Assembly (NCBI GenBank): GCA_963667575.2
Contig: CAXXHY010000003.1
Span: forward strand, 1-64,000
DNA from: G963665495 sp963667575
GTDB taxonomy: Bacteria > Desulfobacterota > Desulfovibrionia > Desulfovibrionales > Desulfovibrionaceae
Length of the DNA: 64,000 bases
Direction: 5' to 3'
A program made the translations under genes and the position numbers. The notes beneath the pieces were generated by a model. That model saw nothing but the letters and a program-made list of their open reading frames with translations. It made no database searches and was not told the DNA's origin. Shown here in pieces: positions 28,468 through 38,355 of this stretch; position 1 is the first letter of the stretch, and each line of letters opens with the position of its first letter.

Positions 28468-28785
28468 CTAAACGCAGCCAGTGGGCTTGGGAAGACCAGC
28501 CATTTTACAGGCTCCCTTACCAGGTCCAGACGGGAACAGCTCGTAGATGTGTTTCAGCTTGAAGCCAGTTACCTTGGAAAGGATGCGGACCATGGGGGCA
28601 ATGCCGTTCTTCTTGTAGTAGTCCTGAAGAAAGTCGATTACCTTCTGGTGCTCTTCGGAAATGTCCTTGATGCCTTCGCTTTCCTTTACGTACTCAACCC
28701 ACTCGGGGCACCAGTCTTCAAATCTCTGCAGGAAACCGTCTTCATCGACTTCGAAGGTTTTGCCACTGTGTTCAATTGTTGCCAT
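28468..28785 (-). CDS. dsrC: DsrC sulfur carrier protein
   Basis: A 105-residue partner of dissimilatory sulfite reductase DsrAB. Its C-terminal arm carries two conserved cysteines, C93 (KGACKMAG) and the penultimate C104 (PTGCV), which form the trisulfide reduced downstream by DsrMKJOP. I place the start at ATG 28785 because GGAGG sits 9 bases upstream. As is common, it is not beside dsrAB; here it follows a YcaO-TPR gene and has its own strong promoter and terminator. Its presence makes a sulfate/sulfite reducer very likely. Confidence 0.97.
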   Translation of the reverse strand: MATIEHSGKTFEVDEDGFLQRFEDWCPEWVEYVKESEGIKDISEEHQKVIDFLQDYYKKNGIAPMVRILSKVTGFKLKHIYELFPSGPGKGACKMAGLPKPTGCV

Positions 28786-28822
28786 CTGACATCCTCCTTG
28801 CAATGTTAATACTGTTTGAGGG

Positions 28823-28851
28823 TTATTACCAATACCCTAACGCCATGTCAA
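28823..28851 (-). promoter_or_regulatory. Near-consensus sigma70 promoter of dsrC
   Basis: On the minus strand TTGACA (28851-28846), a 17-base spacer and TAATAA (28828-28823). It fits the high expression known for DsrC. The leader before the ATG is about 30 bases. Confidence 0.8.
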
Positions 28852-29022
28852 ATAGTGGCCCGATACCTCGAGCCTTATTTGCGTGAGATAATTGAAGAGA
28901 AGTGATAAAATAATGGGAGTAATGTTGGATTGACACGATTTGTTCCCTTGGGTGAAATCGGCTTTGTTGTCAATGTGATCAAATTTCTCTTCCATTTGAG
29001 GGAATCTTATTAGTCTTTTACC

Positions 29023-30756
29023 TTAGATTTCGTCAAGAGCTTCTGCAACAAATTTCAAACTCGGGTCCATTTGGAGAGCTGATATCAGGTGTTCTTTGGC
29101 CTTGGCCTTTTCTCCCATGCGCAGGTAACACATGCCCAGATTGGCCAGATCCATTACAGATCCGCGGTCCAGCTCCAAGGCGGCACTGAAATCTGCCGAG
29201 GCTTCTTTATAGCGTTGCTGCTTGAATTTCACCACACCACGAAGATTGAAGTATTCCTTATGCTCGTTGCAGAACTCCAGGGCGCGATCCAGACCGGGTT
29301 CCGCCTCTGCCCAACGTTCCATCAGAGTGAGCGAGTAGGCGGCGTAAAAGGCGGCCATGGACTTGTTCTCGTCGTCAGGCTGCACCTGCTCGGCAATTTC
29401 GAACATCATCCGGGCCTGTTCCGGGTTTTCCAGACGCAGGGCCAGCATACCCCGAAAAAATGGAACAAAGTGTCCGTTCGGGTACAGTTCTTCCAGAACG
29501 TCAAGTCCGGCTTCCACTTCCGGGATGGGTTCCTCTTCCACAAGACGGCGTCCGACAAAGAGTCCGAGACTGGCATGCAGATCCCGTTCGCGAAAGGCAA
29601 AGCCGGGGACGATATTGTAATGGGCAGGGAGACCGAGGTCGCTGTCGGTGATGTCAGCGCTCAGCAGAGCGAAGCCCTGTTTTCTGAGCCCCTGTGCCAG
29701 GTTCATGAGTTCGGTGCTGATATCCGAGCTGTTGTCCGCCGAAAGACGCGGCAGAGACTGAAGAGAAACTTCGGGGCCTTGTTGCAGCCAGGCGATGTCT
29801 TTGAGTCTGGCGTATTTGGGAAGTCCGCTGGCCTCGTAAATGGAGCCGGTCTGGAAGTCTCCCCCAAGCTGGGCGACTTCGGTCAGCGCGCGTATGGCGG
29901 CTTTTTCCGGCGTTGCTGCTGTGCCCGCGGTAAAAACGATTTCGGACAGGGTCGGGAAGGTGTGCGGGTCGTAAACCACCGCTGCCACCGTGGGAGCCGG
30001 CATGCCCATGCTGAAATCCTTCATGAGCACACGAAGCCCGTTGTCCAGAAATTTGTCGTACAATTTCAGCAGTACGGGATCATCCAGGCTTGCAGGGGAA
30101 ATGGTCGGAGTTTCGCGTTTCTCGCGGTCGATCAGAGCGCAGACATGGCGTTCGATGAGTTCGCAGGCTCCCTGCAGAATGGATTCCTCCTGCGTATTGC
30201 CGGCGGAAGTACCGTTGAATTCGTTAAGCGTTTTGAACCAGTCCAGAGGAATGGCGTATTCCTTTTCGGAAGAGAGGTCCGTTGCCGGATAAAAGCTCCA
30301 GTGGACCAGATCCAGAATACGCAAAGCCTTTTCCTTGGGCATGGATTCGTTGACCGACTGGAGAATGAACTCCACCGGCAGGGCTTCCGGCAACCCTTCC
30401 ATGCCGGCAAGGGCGTCGGTATAGCACGCGTGGTTGAGTTTCTGGTGCTTTTCCCAGCAGGAAAAAAAGCTGTAGCGTTCGACCAGTTCCATGAGTGCGG
30501 AGGCCTCGGCCTGGGCAGGAGAGGCGCCTTTGCCCATTTGCTTGCGCGTGGGCATGATGCGTTTTGCGGCTTCACCGCAAACACTCATGTAAACGGGAAT
30601 ATCCAGCCGGCCGGTATCCACTCGGCGGGTCTCGGCAAGAATGGTCGTGCCGTTGCCCTGCAGCGCCGCTTTAACGCGGCGTACGGTATCTTCGGGTGGG
30701 ACGGCCTTGTCGAGATCCGTCGTATACCCTTTGGGGCATGTATGCAGACGGATCAT
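29023..30756 (-). CDS. YcaO domain protein with C-terminal TPR
   Basis: A 577-residue protein. Residues 1-390 are a YcaO ATP-dependent amide-activating domain, with the ATP/Mg motifs SALMELVER (86-94), QGACELIER (195-203) and RALTEVAQ (289-296). Residues about 400-577 are tetratricopeptide repeats (DEYFNLRGVVKFKQQRYKEA region, then LANLGMCYLRMGEKAKAKEH). YcaO enzymes activate peptide backbone amides to make azolines, thioamides or amidines. No leader peptide, E1-like partner or TfuA is nearby. Its start overlaps the methyltransferase stop (ATGA) and dsrC follows. The substrate is unknown; DsrC is one candidate by context only. Confidence 0.85.
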   Translation of the reverse strand: MIRLHTCPKGYTTDLDKAVPPEDTVRRVKAALQGNGTTILAETRRVDTGRLDIPVYMSVCGEAAKRIMPTRKQMGKGASPAQAEASALMELVERYSFFSCWEKHQKLNHACYTDALAGMEGLPEALPVEFILQSVNESMPKEKALRILDLVHWSFYPATDLSSEKEYAIPLDWFKTLNEFNGTSAGNTQEESILQGACELIERHVCALIDREKRETPTISPASLDDPVLLKLYDKFLDNGLRVLMKDFSMGMPAPTVAAVVYDPHTFPTLSEIVFTAGTAATPEKAAIRALTEVAQLGGDFQTGSIYEASGLPKYARLKDIAWLQQGPEVSLQSLPRLSADNSSDISTELMNLAQGLRKQGFALLSADITDSDLGLPAHYNIVPGFAFRERDLHASLGLFVGRRLVEEEPIPEVEAGLDVLEELYPNGHFVPFFRGMLALRLENPEQARMMFEIAEQVQPDDENKSMAAFYAAYSLTLMERWAEAEPGLDRALEFCNEHKEYFNLRGVVKFKQQRYKEASADFSAALELDRGSVMDLANLGMCYLRMGEKAKAKEHLISALQMDPSLKFVAEALDEI

Positions 30757-31478
30757 TGTTTCCTCGGTTTGAGTCTGTAAATGGCGCAGAGGCTGCGTTC
30801 CTCTTCTCCATCCGTGTTTGTGTCCTTGTATCCGATGATTTTGTGCTGAATGTGGAAATCCTTTTCAGCAAGCTTGAAGAACTTTGATGATTTGGGGCGG
30901 AACCGCAAGGACAGCATAGCCTCCGCATGGGGGGCATTGGAGAGGTGCTTGAGGATAAATTTTATCAAGGGTCTGTGCAGTTCTTCGATGTACACGATTT
31001 CGCTGCCGACAATGAAGTCAAAGCGCTGGTCCAGCGTATCTTTGGTGAAATCCACCCGCTTGACGCGTGCCTTGTCCTGCAGGTTGTTCCTGAGAACATT
31101 GGCCTGGGCAAACAGCATGCTGTCCTGCACGATGTCGGTAATGGTCGTGTCGAATCCCAGCTTGGCTGCATGCAATCCGCACAGTCCGAGCCCGGCGCCG
31201 AGTTCCAGCAACGTACGGCCGGGTGCGTACGGAAGACTCTTCATCGCGTAGCTGGTCAGCAAGCTGGAAGGCCAGAGTTTGGCCCACAGGGGGAAATTTT
31301 TGAGGTCCATTTTTGAGGCACTGGCAGCGTAATTTTCAACAAACGCGGCCATGTCGTCAATTTGGAGTAATTCCAGGTGGTCATCATCAATGGCCACTGG
31401 TTCGAAAACAGTTTTGTAGCGTTGGCCTATGGTCTCCAGAATGGACTCCATAGTTGCCGATTGGGTGGGTTTTGTCAT
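30753..31478 (-). CDS. Class I SAM methyltransferase (family 16-like)
   Basis: About 241 residues. The SAM-binding motif I is TLLELGAGLGLCGLHAAKLG, followed by TTITD and the FIVGSEIVY motif IV, as in the METTL21/family 16 protein lysine methyltransferases and nicotinamide-methyltransferase-like enzymes. I place the start at ATG 31478 (MTKPTQSAT); an upstream extension has no ribosome site. The stop overlaps the YcaO-TPR start, so the two are made together. A protein substrate is likely; which one is unknown. Confidence 0.75.
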   Translation of the reverse strand: MTKPTQSATMESILETIGQRYKTVFEPVAIDDDHLELLQIDDMAAFVENYAASASKMDLKNFPLWAKLWPSSLLTSYAMKSLPYAPGRTLLELGAGLGLCGLHAAKLGFDTTITDIVQDSMLFAQANVLRNNLQDKARVKRVDFTKDTLDQRFDFIVGSEIVYIEELHRPLIKFILKHLSNAPHAEAMLSLRFRPKSSKFFKLAEKDFHIQHKIIGYKDTNTDGEEERSLCAIYRLKPRKQ

Positions 31479-31813
31479 AATTTTCAGGTGGTTGACAGTG
31501 ATTGTGCTGATTGTCCATGCCGCCAAGCGGGCAACATAGCTTGTTTTGGTAAAGAAGAAAATAGCCTTTTTCCGGAGGTTTTTAAAGGGGTATTTGGCGG
31601 ACTTCAAACGTCAGGATATCCTTTTGACAGGCGTACGGTATATTTTTCTTTAATTGAAGGTGCTTGTTGGAAAGGAGAGGCCGCGGAAATGTTGCACTAC
31701 GCCGACTGATGATCAGTCAAAGCATAGGATATCAGGCCGCTGGTTGCATATTCGCTCCCTTTCTGGCCTGTGTAGCAGATTGCCGTTGGATCGCTTGTCT
31801 GGCAGAAAAGGAC

Positions 31814-32656
31814 ATGGTCAAGAAAAGCGACAGCCAGGAAAACGCGCAGATCATTTCGCTTCCGTTCGGAGGCGGAGTAGATGTGCTGCAGGCGACATAC
31901 GTAACCCATGCCTTTTCCCGGCATTTTCACAAGGAATACGCCCTTGGATGTATCGAACAGGGCGCGCTGGAGTTTTCGTATCTCGGGCGTAAGCATGTGG
32001 CGTCAGCCGGGCTCGTGAATCTAGTGGTCCCAGGGGAGGCGCATGACGGGCATGCGGCGACTCCGGAGGGCTGGAGTTACCGGATGCTTTATTTGCAGCC
32101 GGAAATTTTGCTGGAAGCGGCCACGGCTTTTCAGGCAAAGCCGAAGGCTCCCCATTTTGGGCAGGGCGTTATCGACGACCCGCAACTGGCATACGCCGTA
32201 CGCTGTACCCATGCCATACTGCAGCGGCCAGGGGTGTCTCTTCTTGAAAAAGAGACCCGTCTGCTTTGGCTCCTGGCTTGCTGGATATCCCGCTATGCTG
32301 CGGAACGCAGGCAGCTTCGCCGTCCTGATACCTCGAAAGCCGAGGTAGGCCGGATCATGGAGTATATCCGCAGCGCCTATGCTGACGAGGTCAGTTTGAA
32401 GGATCTGGCCCTGGTGGGGCATATGAGTCCTTTTCATCTGGTACGTACGTTTCATGTGCAGACCGGGATTACGCCCCATGAATATCTGACGCAGGTTCGC
32501 GCGGAGCAGGCGCGGTCGCTGATGCGCGGAGGACTGCGCCTGGCGGATATTGCCCAGCAAACCGGTTTCGCGGATCAAAGTCATCTGACCCGGGTCTTCA
32601 AAAAACGCTATGGTGTGACTCCGGGCGTATTGCGCAAGATTATTCAAAACAATTGA
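31814..32656 (+). CDS. AraC family transcriptional regulator
   Basis: A 280-residue activator: N-terminal cupin-type sensing domain (HAFSRHFHKEYALGCIEQG) and a C-terminal double helix-turn-helix (DLALVGHMSPFHLVRTFHVQ and IAQQTGFADQSHLTRVFKKR). ATG at 31814 follows AAAAGGA. It lies 38 bases before an EamA transporter gene in the same direction, which it probably controls; the AraC-EamA pair is a frequent amino-acid or metabolite efflux arrangement. The 335 bases between this gene and the divergent methyltransferase hold no other gene I can support. Confidence 0.88.
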   Translation: MVKKSDSQENAQIISLPFGGGVDVLQATYVTHAFSRHFHKEYALGCIEQGALEFSYLGRKHVASAGLVNLVVPGEAHDGHAATPEGWSYRMLYLQPEILLEAATAFQAKPKAPHFGQGVIDDPQLAYAVRCTHAILQRPGVSLLEKETRLLWLLACWISRYAAERRQLRRPDTSKAEVGRIMEYIRSAYADEVSLKDLALVGHMSPFHLVRTFHVQTGITPHEYLTQVRAEQARSLMRGGLRLADIAQQTGFADQSHLTRVFKKRYGVTPGVLRKIIQNN

Positions 32657-32694
32657 GAGACAGGAGAGCTACCTTTCCCCAAAAAGGAGTTCTC

Positions 32695-33702
32695 ATGTCC
32701 GCGCCTTACAAAGCATACGCGTATCTGACCCTGGCTATGGTCATTGTCGGCAGTTCCGCAGTGGCCGGGACCCTGATGATCTACCAGCTTCCCGTACATC
32801 TGGCTTCAGCCCTGCGTTTCGGACTTGCCCTGATTCTTCTGGTTCCTCTGATGCTCTGGCAGGAAAAGGGCATTCCCCGTTTGCGCCTTCAGACCCATTT
32901 ATTGCTGTTTTTTCAGGCTGTATGCGGATCCTTTCTTTTTACCCTGCTGTTCCTGGAAGGACTGCGACGGACCAGTCCGGCTTCCGCCGGCATCATTACC
33001 AGCACCACGCCTGCCTGCATGGCCATGATCGCCTGGATTGCGTTTCGCGAACGCCCGGAAAGGAGAGCACTGCTCGGAGTGGCCTGCTCCATTGGAGGTG
33101 TTCTGCTCGTGCAGCTTGCCCAGGCTTCCTCTGTCGGACGTGATTCGGTCATTTCCAGCGGTGCCTATGGCAACGTGCTGGTGATTGGCGCTGTTTTTTT
33201 TGAATCGCTCTTTCTATTGCTGCGCAAGGCTATGCACGAGCCGCTTTCCCCTCTGACAGCCTCAACCTTTGTCTGTTTTTACGGGTTGTTGCTGTTTTTA
33301 CCCCTGGGCCTTTCGCAAGCTGCGCAAACAGACTGGAGCGCTCTGTCCAATGAAGCCTGGATCGCGGTCGGGTATTATGCTTTTGTGGTGACGGTTCTGG
33401 CCTATATTTTCTGGTTTGCGGGCATTGTCAGCGTGCCCGCAGGAACAGCGGGAATTTTTACCGGAGTCATGCCGGTAAGTGCGGTTTTTCTGTCCTCGGT
33501 CTTTCTGGGCGAAAACATAGGACGGATGCATCTGGCCGGTTGCCTGGGCGTGGTCTCGGGTATTTATCTTATTTGCGGAACCGGAAGAGGCACAAAAAGA
33601 GCCGTTGATTTGGCGGGCAGTAAGAAGGGCAGCAGTCCCTTTGCTTCAGCGGGATTCCTTCTCGAGCATTTCCTGCACCTCCTGCACTGTAAGCGGAGGT
33701 GA
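32695..33702 (+). CDS. EamA/DMT family transporter
   Basis: A 335-residue inner-membrane protein with ten predicted helices in two EamA repeats (first includes PAVCGSFLFTLLFLEGLRR; second ends VSGIYLICGTG). AAGGAG precedes the ATG at 32695. Probably exports a small metabolite under the adjacent AraC regulator; the substrate is unknown. The hydrophilic tail overlaps the 3' end of the opposing GGDEF-EAL gene by 57 bases. Confidence 0.85.
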   Translation: MSAPYKAYAYLTLAMVIVGSSAVAGTLMIYQLPVHLASALRFGLALILLVPLMLWQEKGIPRLRLQTHLLLFFQAVCGSFLFTLLFLEGLRRTSPASAGIITSTTPACMAMIAWIAFRERPERRALLGVACSIGGVLLVQLAQASSVGRDSVISSGAYGNVLVIGAVFFESLFLLLRKAMHEPLSPLTASTFVCFYGLLLFLPLGLSQAAQTDWSALSNEAWIAVGYYAFVVTVLAYIFWFAGIVSVPAGTAGIFTGVMPVSAVFLSSVFLGENIGRMHLAGCLGVVSGIYLICGTGRGTKRAVDLAGSKKGSSPFASAGFLLEHFLHLLHCKRR

Positions 33703-35964
33703 AAAGAAGTTGCCCTGGGCGTGGTTGCAGCCCGAACGTACGAGATGGGAGAACTGGTCTTCGTGTTCGACGCCTTCGGCAGTCACCTTGAGTTTCAGAT
33801 TGGACGCAAGGGAGATCATCGTGTTTACGACGGGAGAATTTCCGGAATGATTATGCGTGCTTTCAATAAGGGATTTGTCGATTTTTACACTGTGTACGGG
33901 CATGCGGAACAGGTAGGGCAGGGAGCTGTATCCGGTACCGAAGTCGTCCAGTGCCAGTGCAACTCCCGCTTCGGTTAACTGGTGCAGTGTATTTAAGGTT
34001 TCATCCGCGTTGCCCATTATGGCGTTTTCCTTGAATTCCAGCGATATGCAGCCTGGGGGCAGTCCATTGTCCGAGATGTTGGAGAGTACGTCTTTTTTGA
34101 GTCCTGACCAGTTGAGCTGTCTGGCTGAAACATTGATGGACAGGGCCAGGGAATCAGCCAGGGAATACGTACGCTTCCAATCCGCGAACTGGCTGCAGGC
34201 CGTATGCGTGACCCATTCCCCAAGTTCGATGATGAAGCCGGATTGCTCTGCGATGGAAAGAAACTCCTTGGGATACAGTACTCCGTGTTCCGGATGTTGC
34301 CAGCGCAGCAGGACTTCGAATCCGGAAAGCGTTTTGACCGCGGTGCTGTTCGAAAGTTGGTAAATAGGCTGATAGGTCAGGAAAAATTGTTCGTGGTCAA
34401 GTCCGGTATAGATGTCGTTGCTTATGGAGGTGATGCGCCTGGCCGTATGGTGCATCTGGTCGTTGAATATCCTGTACAGCCCCTGACCTTCTTCTTTTGC
34501 GCAGTACATGGCGATATCGGCATCACGCAGGATTGTTTCCGGATTGGTGTAGCCGGTTGTGTTCAGTACCACACCGATACTCGCGGAGGAATACACGGAC
34601 GTTTCATGCAGGTCGTATGGCGCCTTGAGTTCGCGTTGCAATCGTTCGACAACGGCGATGACCTCATGAGACAAACTGTATTCTTCCAGCAAAATGGCGA
34701 ATTCATCCCCTCCCAGACGGCAGACGGTATCTATTGTGCGGATGGACCGTTGAATCCTTTTCGCCACCTCCAGGAGCATTTTATCCCCGGTGGGATGACC
34801 GTAGGTGTCATTGACCATTTTGAAATGGTCCAGGTCCAGCATGAGTACCGCGAATTTGTAGTTGCGACGTCTGCGCATGCGTTGGATGGCGCGCCCCATG
34901 CGCTCAAGGCACAGCGTACGGTTGGGCAGATCCGTGAGACAGTCGTGCAAGGCCATGTGATTGAGCTGTTTTTCGTAGGCTTTGCGCTTGGTGATGTTCT
35001 GCATGGTGCCGAGAATACCTACGACCTGTCCGCTGCTGTTGACCAGAGGAAGTTTGCGGACATCCATGTGGAGGATCGATCTGTTCTGTTCGCCTGTAAT
35101 CTCGGTTTCTTCATGAACAATGGTGCCGTATTCCAAAACCTTTTTGTCCGTTTCCTGGCAGAAAAACAGTTCCTGGTCATTCCATCGGAGTTCGGCATCT
35201 GTAAGGCCGGCAATTCTGCCGGGATCGTCAAGACCGATGAGTTTTGCGAAATTGCAGTTACATCCCAGGTAGGTTTGTCCAACATCTTTCCAGAAAATGC
35301 TCAAGGGGACGTTCTCCAGAACAAGTCGAAGCATGCGTTGGGAATTCTGCAGAGAAACTTCAGACTGAATCAATGTTCTCAGACGAGTGACAAGTGTGCT
35401 GTTTTTCTCATGTTCATTCTTGTATGTGTTGTATGCTTCCAAAGCAACAGCACATTGTTGCAATAGAAGAGAAAGTAACGTGAGAGATTCAGCTGATGGT
35501 TCTGCGTTTTTATTTGGGAATTGTGCAACAAAAATACCATAGTTTGACGTGGTGGTAGAAATTCGTTTGATATAGTAGGGGGCATCAACTCCAGGCAAAG
35601 AATGGATGAAATATTTACTATTTCTGAACGTTTTCTCCACGATTTTAGAGTCGTAAAAAATAGTGGTTATTCTCTCGGTATCAATGCAATTTTTTGGGGG
35701 AGAGCAATAGGAAAGTTCAAGTGAGTCATTGTTTTCTGTATAAAGGAATACAGCTGAAAAAATGAATTCAAAAATAACAGATGTCTTTTTGGCAAAAAAA
35801 TGAATGATTTCTTCCTGTGAGTCAAAATGAAGAAAATCTGCATTGTGTAATATTATTTCATGAATTTTTTTTAGCATGTTTATATGAATTGTTTCATCTT
35901 TCAAGGTGATGAAAGATGCTAAATCTTTTCTAATTTGCTGTGTTTCTTTTTTTGTCATTTGCAT
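33646..35964 (-). CDS. GAF-like/PAS/GGDEF/EAL c-di-GMP protein
   Basis: A 772-residue soluble protein: an N-terminal GAF-like region (about 30-180), a PAS domain (about 205-330, ending GTMQNITKRKAYEKQL), GGDEF (about 340-500) and EAL (about 515-765). The active motif LGGDEFAIL is intact, with an RTID inhibitory site five residues before it. The EAL domain keeps EVLLRW, EFKENAIMG, DDFGTGYSSL and AEGVE, so phosphodiesterase activity is also plausible. No membrane helix. AT-rich DNA lies upstream. Confidence 0.9.
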   Translation of the reverse strand: MQMTKKETQQIRKDLASFITLKDETIHINMLKKIHEIILHNADFLHFDSQEEIIHFFAKKTSVIFEFIFSAVFLYTENNDSLELSYCSPPKNCIDTERITTIFYDSKIVEKTFRNSKYFIHSLPGVDAPYYIKRISTTTSNYGIFVAQFPNKNAEPSAESLTLLSLLLQQCAVALEAYNTYKNEHEKNSTLVTRLRTLIQSEVSLQNSQRMLRLVLENVPLSIFWKDVGQTYLGCNCNFAKLIGLDDPGRIAGLTDAELRWNDQELFFCQETDKKVLEYGTIVHEETEITGEQNRSILHMDVRKLPLVNSSGQVVGILGTMQNITKRKAYEKQLNHMALHDCLTDLPNRTLCLERMGRAIQRMRRRRNYKFAVLMLDLDHFKMVNDTYGHPTGDKMLLEVAKRIQRSIRTIDTVCRLGGDEFAILLEEYSLSHEVIAVVERLQRELKAPYDLHETSVYSSASIGVVLNTTGYTNPETILRDADIAMYCAKEEGQGLYRIFNDQMHHTARRITSISNDIYTGLDHEQFFLTYQPIYQLSNSTAVKTLSGFEVLLRWQHPEHGVLYPKEFLSIAEQSGFIIELGEWVTHTACSQFADWKRTYSLADSLALSINVSARQLNWSGLKKDVLSNISDNGLPPGCISLEFKENAIMGNADETLNTLHQLTEAGVALALDDFGTGYSSLPYLFRMPVHSVKIDKSLIESTHNHSGNSPVVNTMISLASNLKLKVTAEGVEHEDQFSHLVRSGCNHAQGNFFSPPLTVQEVQEMLEKESR

Positions 35965-36908
35965 TCAAGCGAGTTAAAATTATTTTCTAATTATTTATTC
36001 ATAAAGTACTATATAAAATATAATTATTGTAAAATCATAAAGAACTTGATCGAAAAATATTTATAAAATGCAGCTGTAAATACCATAAAGATGATTTGGT
36101 CGATCAAGTTTCCAATGCTTAAGGAAAAAGCGTGCCATCCGTAATTGTGAAAACTAACGTAAGAAAAATCTTACACATTATTAGCATACCTTATGAGAAC
36201 AGAGCAACACAAAATTAGCAATTCTTTAAGGATGTTGTATTAGATGAAGAAAAGATCCCGGACAGGAAGGACCTGCAATCCAGAGTCTGGCTCCCAAAAA
36301 GGAAAGTTCAGATCTGTCCTATTCGATTTTTGAAGGCATCAGGATATATGCCAGAATTGCTGAAATTTCGTAAGTTAGTGCCGATTAATCAGAAAGAGAT
36401 TTTGGGCTAAACGTTCTGCCTTGGCAGAATGAAATGGTCAGTCGTTTTTGATGCAGATGGCTGCGACTGCCAACAAAGTTTGCACTGTTGCGGGAGTTCA
36501 ACCGTAATTCAGCTGTTGTGCGAGAGATAAAGCCTATTAGTTTAGTATGATAAATAGTTTCTTGCGCAGATAGCACGGTTCTTGCTGACTATGGCATAAG
36601 CCCGGCGTACTTTCTGCGAAGGGCATGACATACGTCATCGTAACGAGGTAGGTAATGTTTGAAAGAGTGAAACTCACCGCTTGTGAATTGGCCGAACTGC
36701 TGGGTAAAACAGTTCCCCATTTTCATGAGGAGCCGTTGCCAGGACAGGAAATAGTCCCTGGCGGGGCCGGAAAGCATCCTAAAAGATGCTCATCCCTCGC
36801 TTGCCGGATCAGGCTGACTTCCGCGGAAATCAGCCTGCTGACGCGGCCCTTTGGTGACCCTCTGGAAACCACCGTTTTGTAAACGGCTAACCAGCTCTGG
36901 GGGCGGTA
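35965..36908. other. Intergenic region without a recognised gene
   Basis: 944 bases. 35965-36250 is AT-rich and is probably the promoter region of the GGDEF-EAL gene. A hairpin CAGGCTGA/TCAGCCTG lies near 36810-36836 and CCGTTTTGTAAACGG at 36872-36886. Short open frames in 36380-36880 have no ribosome site or familiar motif. I see no tRNA or repeat. Confidence 0.5.
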
Positions 36909-38252
36909 CTAGCTGCCGCCCTCCAGGGTTGCATCCAGCCAGTTGAATATCTGCATTGAGCCGAAAGCCAGGGCGCCTTCCTGGCAATGAGCCCCCGCGT
37001 ACCCCTCTTTACTGAATTCCAGCAGTGTTTTCGGGCAGTTGAGCTTTTCGTAGAGAATTTTTTGCGTGGCCATGTCGTAAAAAATATCATTGCCCCCGGC
37101 GATGGCAAGAGTGGGAGTGGTTATTTTGTCCGCGATGCCTTCCAAAGTGAATTGATTCCAGAAATTCAGAAATTCGAGCGGGGTTTTCGTCCCGGTGGTG
37201 AACATTCCGTTTTCAATGAACCAGCGAAGCCCAGGCATCTTATTCATGGCTTTATGTATTGCCGCGTTGGTCTCCTCTGGGTGTGCATTCATATCTTCAA
37301 GGTCTTTGGTGCTGGGAGAACCTTTGCCTCGCAGGTCGAATGCTCCGGGATTGGCGATCAGGGCCGCCAGCCGGTGTTCATAGACAGCGGCCCGCGGGGC
37401 CAGATAGCCTCCCATGCTGATCCCCATGAGCGCGAGCTTTCCATTGTCGCATTCCTTGCGCGTGAACGCATAATCCACCACGGCAGAGACCACTTTTTCC
37501 CACTGCGGCGTAAAGGTCAGTCCTTGCTCCATCAGGGCGGCCCCCTGGCCGGGGCCCTCGAAAATGAGCACCGTGTAGCCCCGTTTCAGGGCCGGAATGC
37601 CGTAATAGTAGTAGAGTTCCTCCCCCGTACCATCAAAACCGGTTTGCATTATCAGCGTCTTGCGCGCTGTTTGCGAATTGTCCGGACTGCAGAGATAGCC
37701 GGGCAGCGATGTTTCTGCATACGGAATACGTATTGGTTCTATGACGTATTCGGACAGTTCCGCATAGCGCAGAAACATTGCCCTGCTTTTGCCCCACGTA
37801 CGCTTGATGCGGGGATCGCGGGGATCTCCGTGGATGAAGAAATTGCTGCTGCGATAGTAGTTGGAGGCCCGCAGGAATGCCTGTCGTGCGGATACTTTGT
37901 CGCCGGCCTGGAGGCTGTTGTTGCCCCAGTTCTCAATCTGTTTGGCCAAAGCCAGCCATTCGGCGTACCAGGATTCGCCGTCGCCTTCCTTGATGCGGTC
38001 GGCTGTTTTCAGACATTCTACAATGTCGGCAGCGCCGTTCCAGGCTGCGCCCAGGTTGCGCAGCAGTTCGAAGTCATAGTTTGGGTCCTTGAAATGAACG
38101 CGAAAAGGCGCATCTGTAGAGGCCTGGACACTGGAGGTCTGGTCCTTTTGTGCGGCAGCGTAGGCAGTTGCGGGCAGATTATGATGGGTAACGAAAAAAA
38201 CGGCCAGGATAAAAAGCAGGGGGACGGACAAGCTGTAGCAATGATTCCGCAT
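36909..38252 (-). CDS. Exported alpha/beta hydrolase
   Basis: A 447-residue protein with a signal peptide (residues 1-34, LLFILAVFFVTHHNLPATAYA), so probably periplasmic. The nucleophile elbow is GISMGG, with the acid in GGNDIFYD and the histidine in AGAHCQEGA. It resembles the dienelactone-hydrolase/FrsA/pseudooxynicotine hydrolase group. GGAGG precedes the ATG. Substrate unknown; no pathway neighbours. Confidence 0.78.
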   Translation of the reverse strand: MRNHCYSLSVPLLFILAVFFVTHHNLPATAYAAAQKDQTSSVQASTDAPFRVHFKDPNYDFELLRNLGAAWNGAADIVECLKTADRIKEGDGESWYAEWLALAKQIENWGNNSLQAGDKVSARQAFLRASNYYRSSNFFIHGDPRDPRIKRTWGKSRAMFLRYAELSEYVIEPIRIPYAETSLPGYLCSPDNSQTARKTLIMQTGFDGTGEELYYYYGIPALKRGYTVLIFEGPGQGAALMEQGLTFTPQWEKVVSAVVDYAFTRKECDNGKLALMGISMGGYLAPRAAVYEHRLAALIANPGAFDLRGKGSPSTKDLEDMNAHPEETNAAIHKAMNKMPGLRWFIENGMFTTGTKTPLEFLNFWNQFTLEGIADKITTPTLAIAGGNDIFYDMATQKILYEKLNCPKTLLEFSKEGYAGAHCQEGALAFGSMQIFNWLDATLEGGS

Positions 38253-38355
38253 GGCGACCTCCGGAGGATTTTACTGTTTGAAGTCTGTTTAAATAACGTA
38301 TCCCGGAGAGAAGGTTAAGGAAAAAAGCACGCAATATCATTTTTTAAGCCGTAAA

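Noticed and set aside
29089..30780. A 563-codon open frame antisense to the YcaO-TPR gene
   Set aside because: The YcaO motifs on the minus strand are decisive; the plus-strand reading has no family features.
36655..36882. A 75-codon plus-strand open frame in the 36-37 kb gap
   Set aside because: No ribosome site, no family features, and it spans a hairpin.
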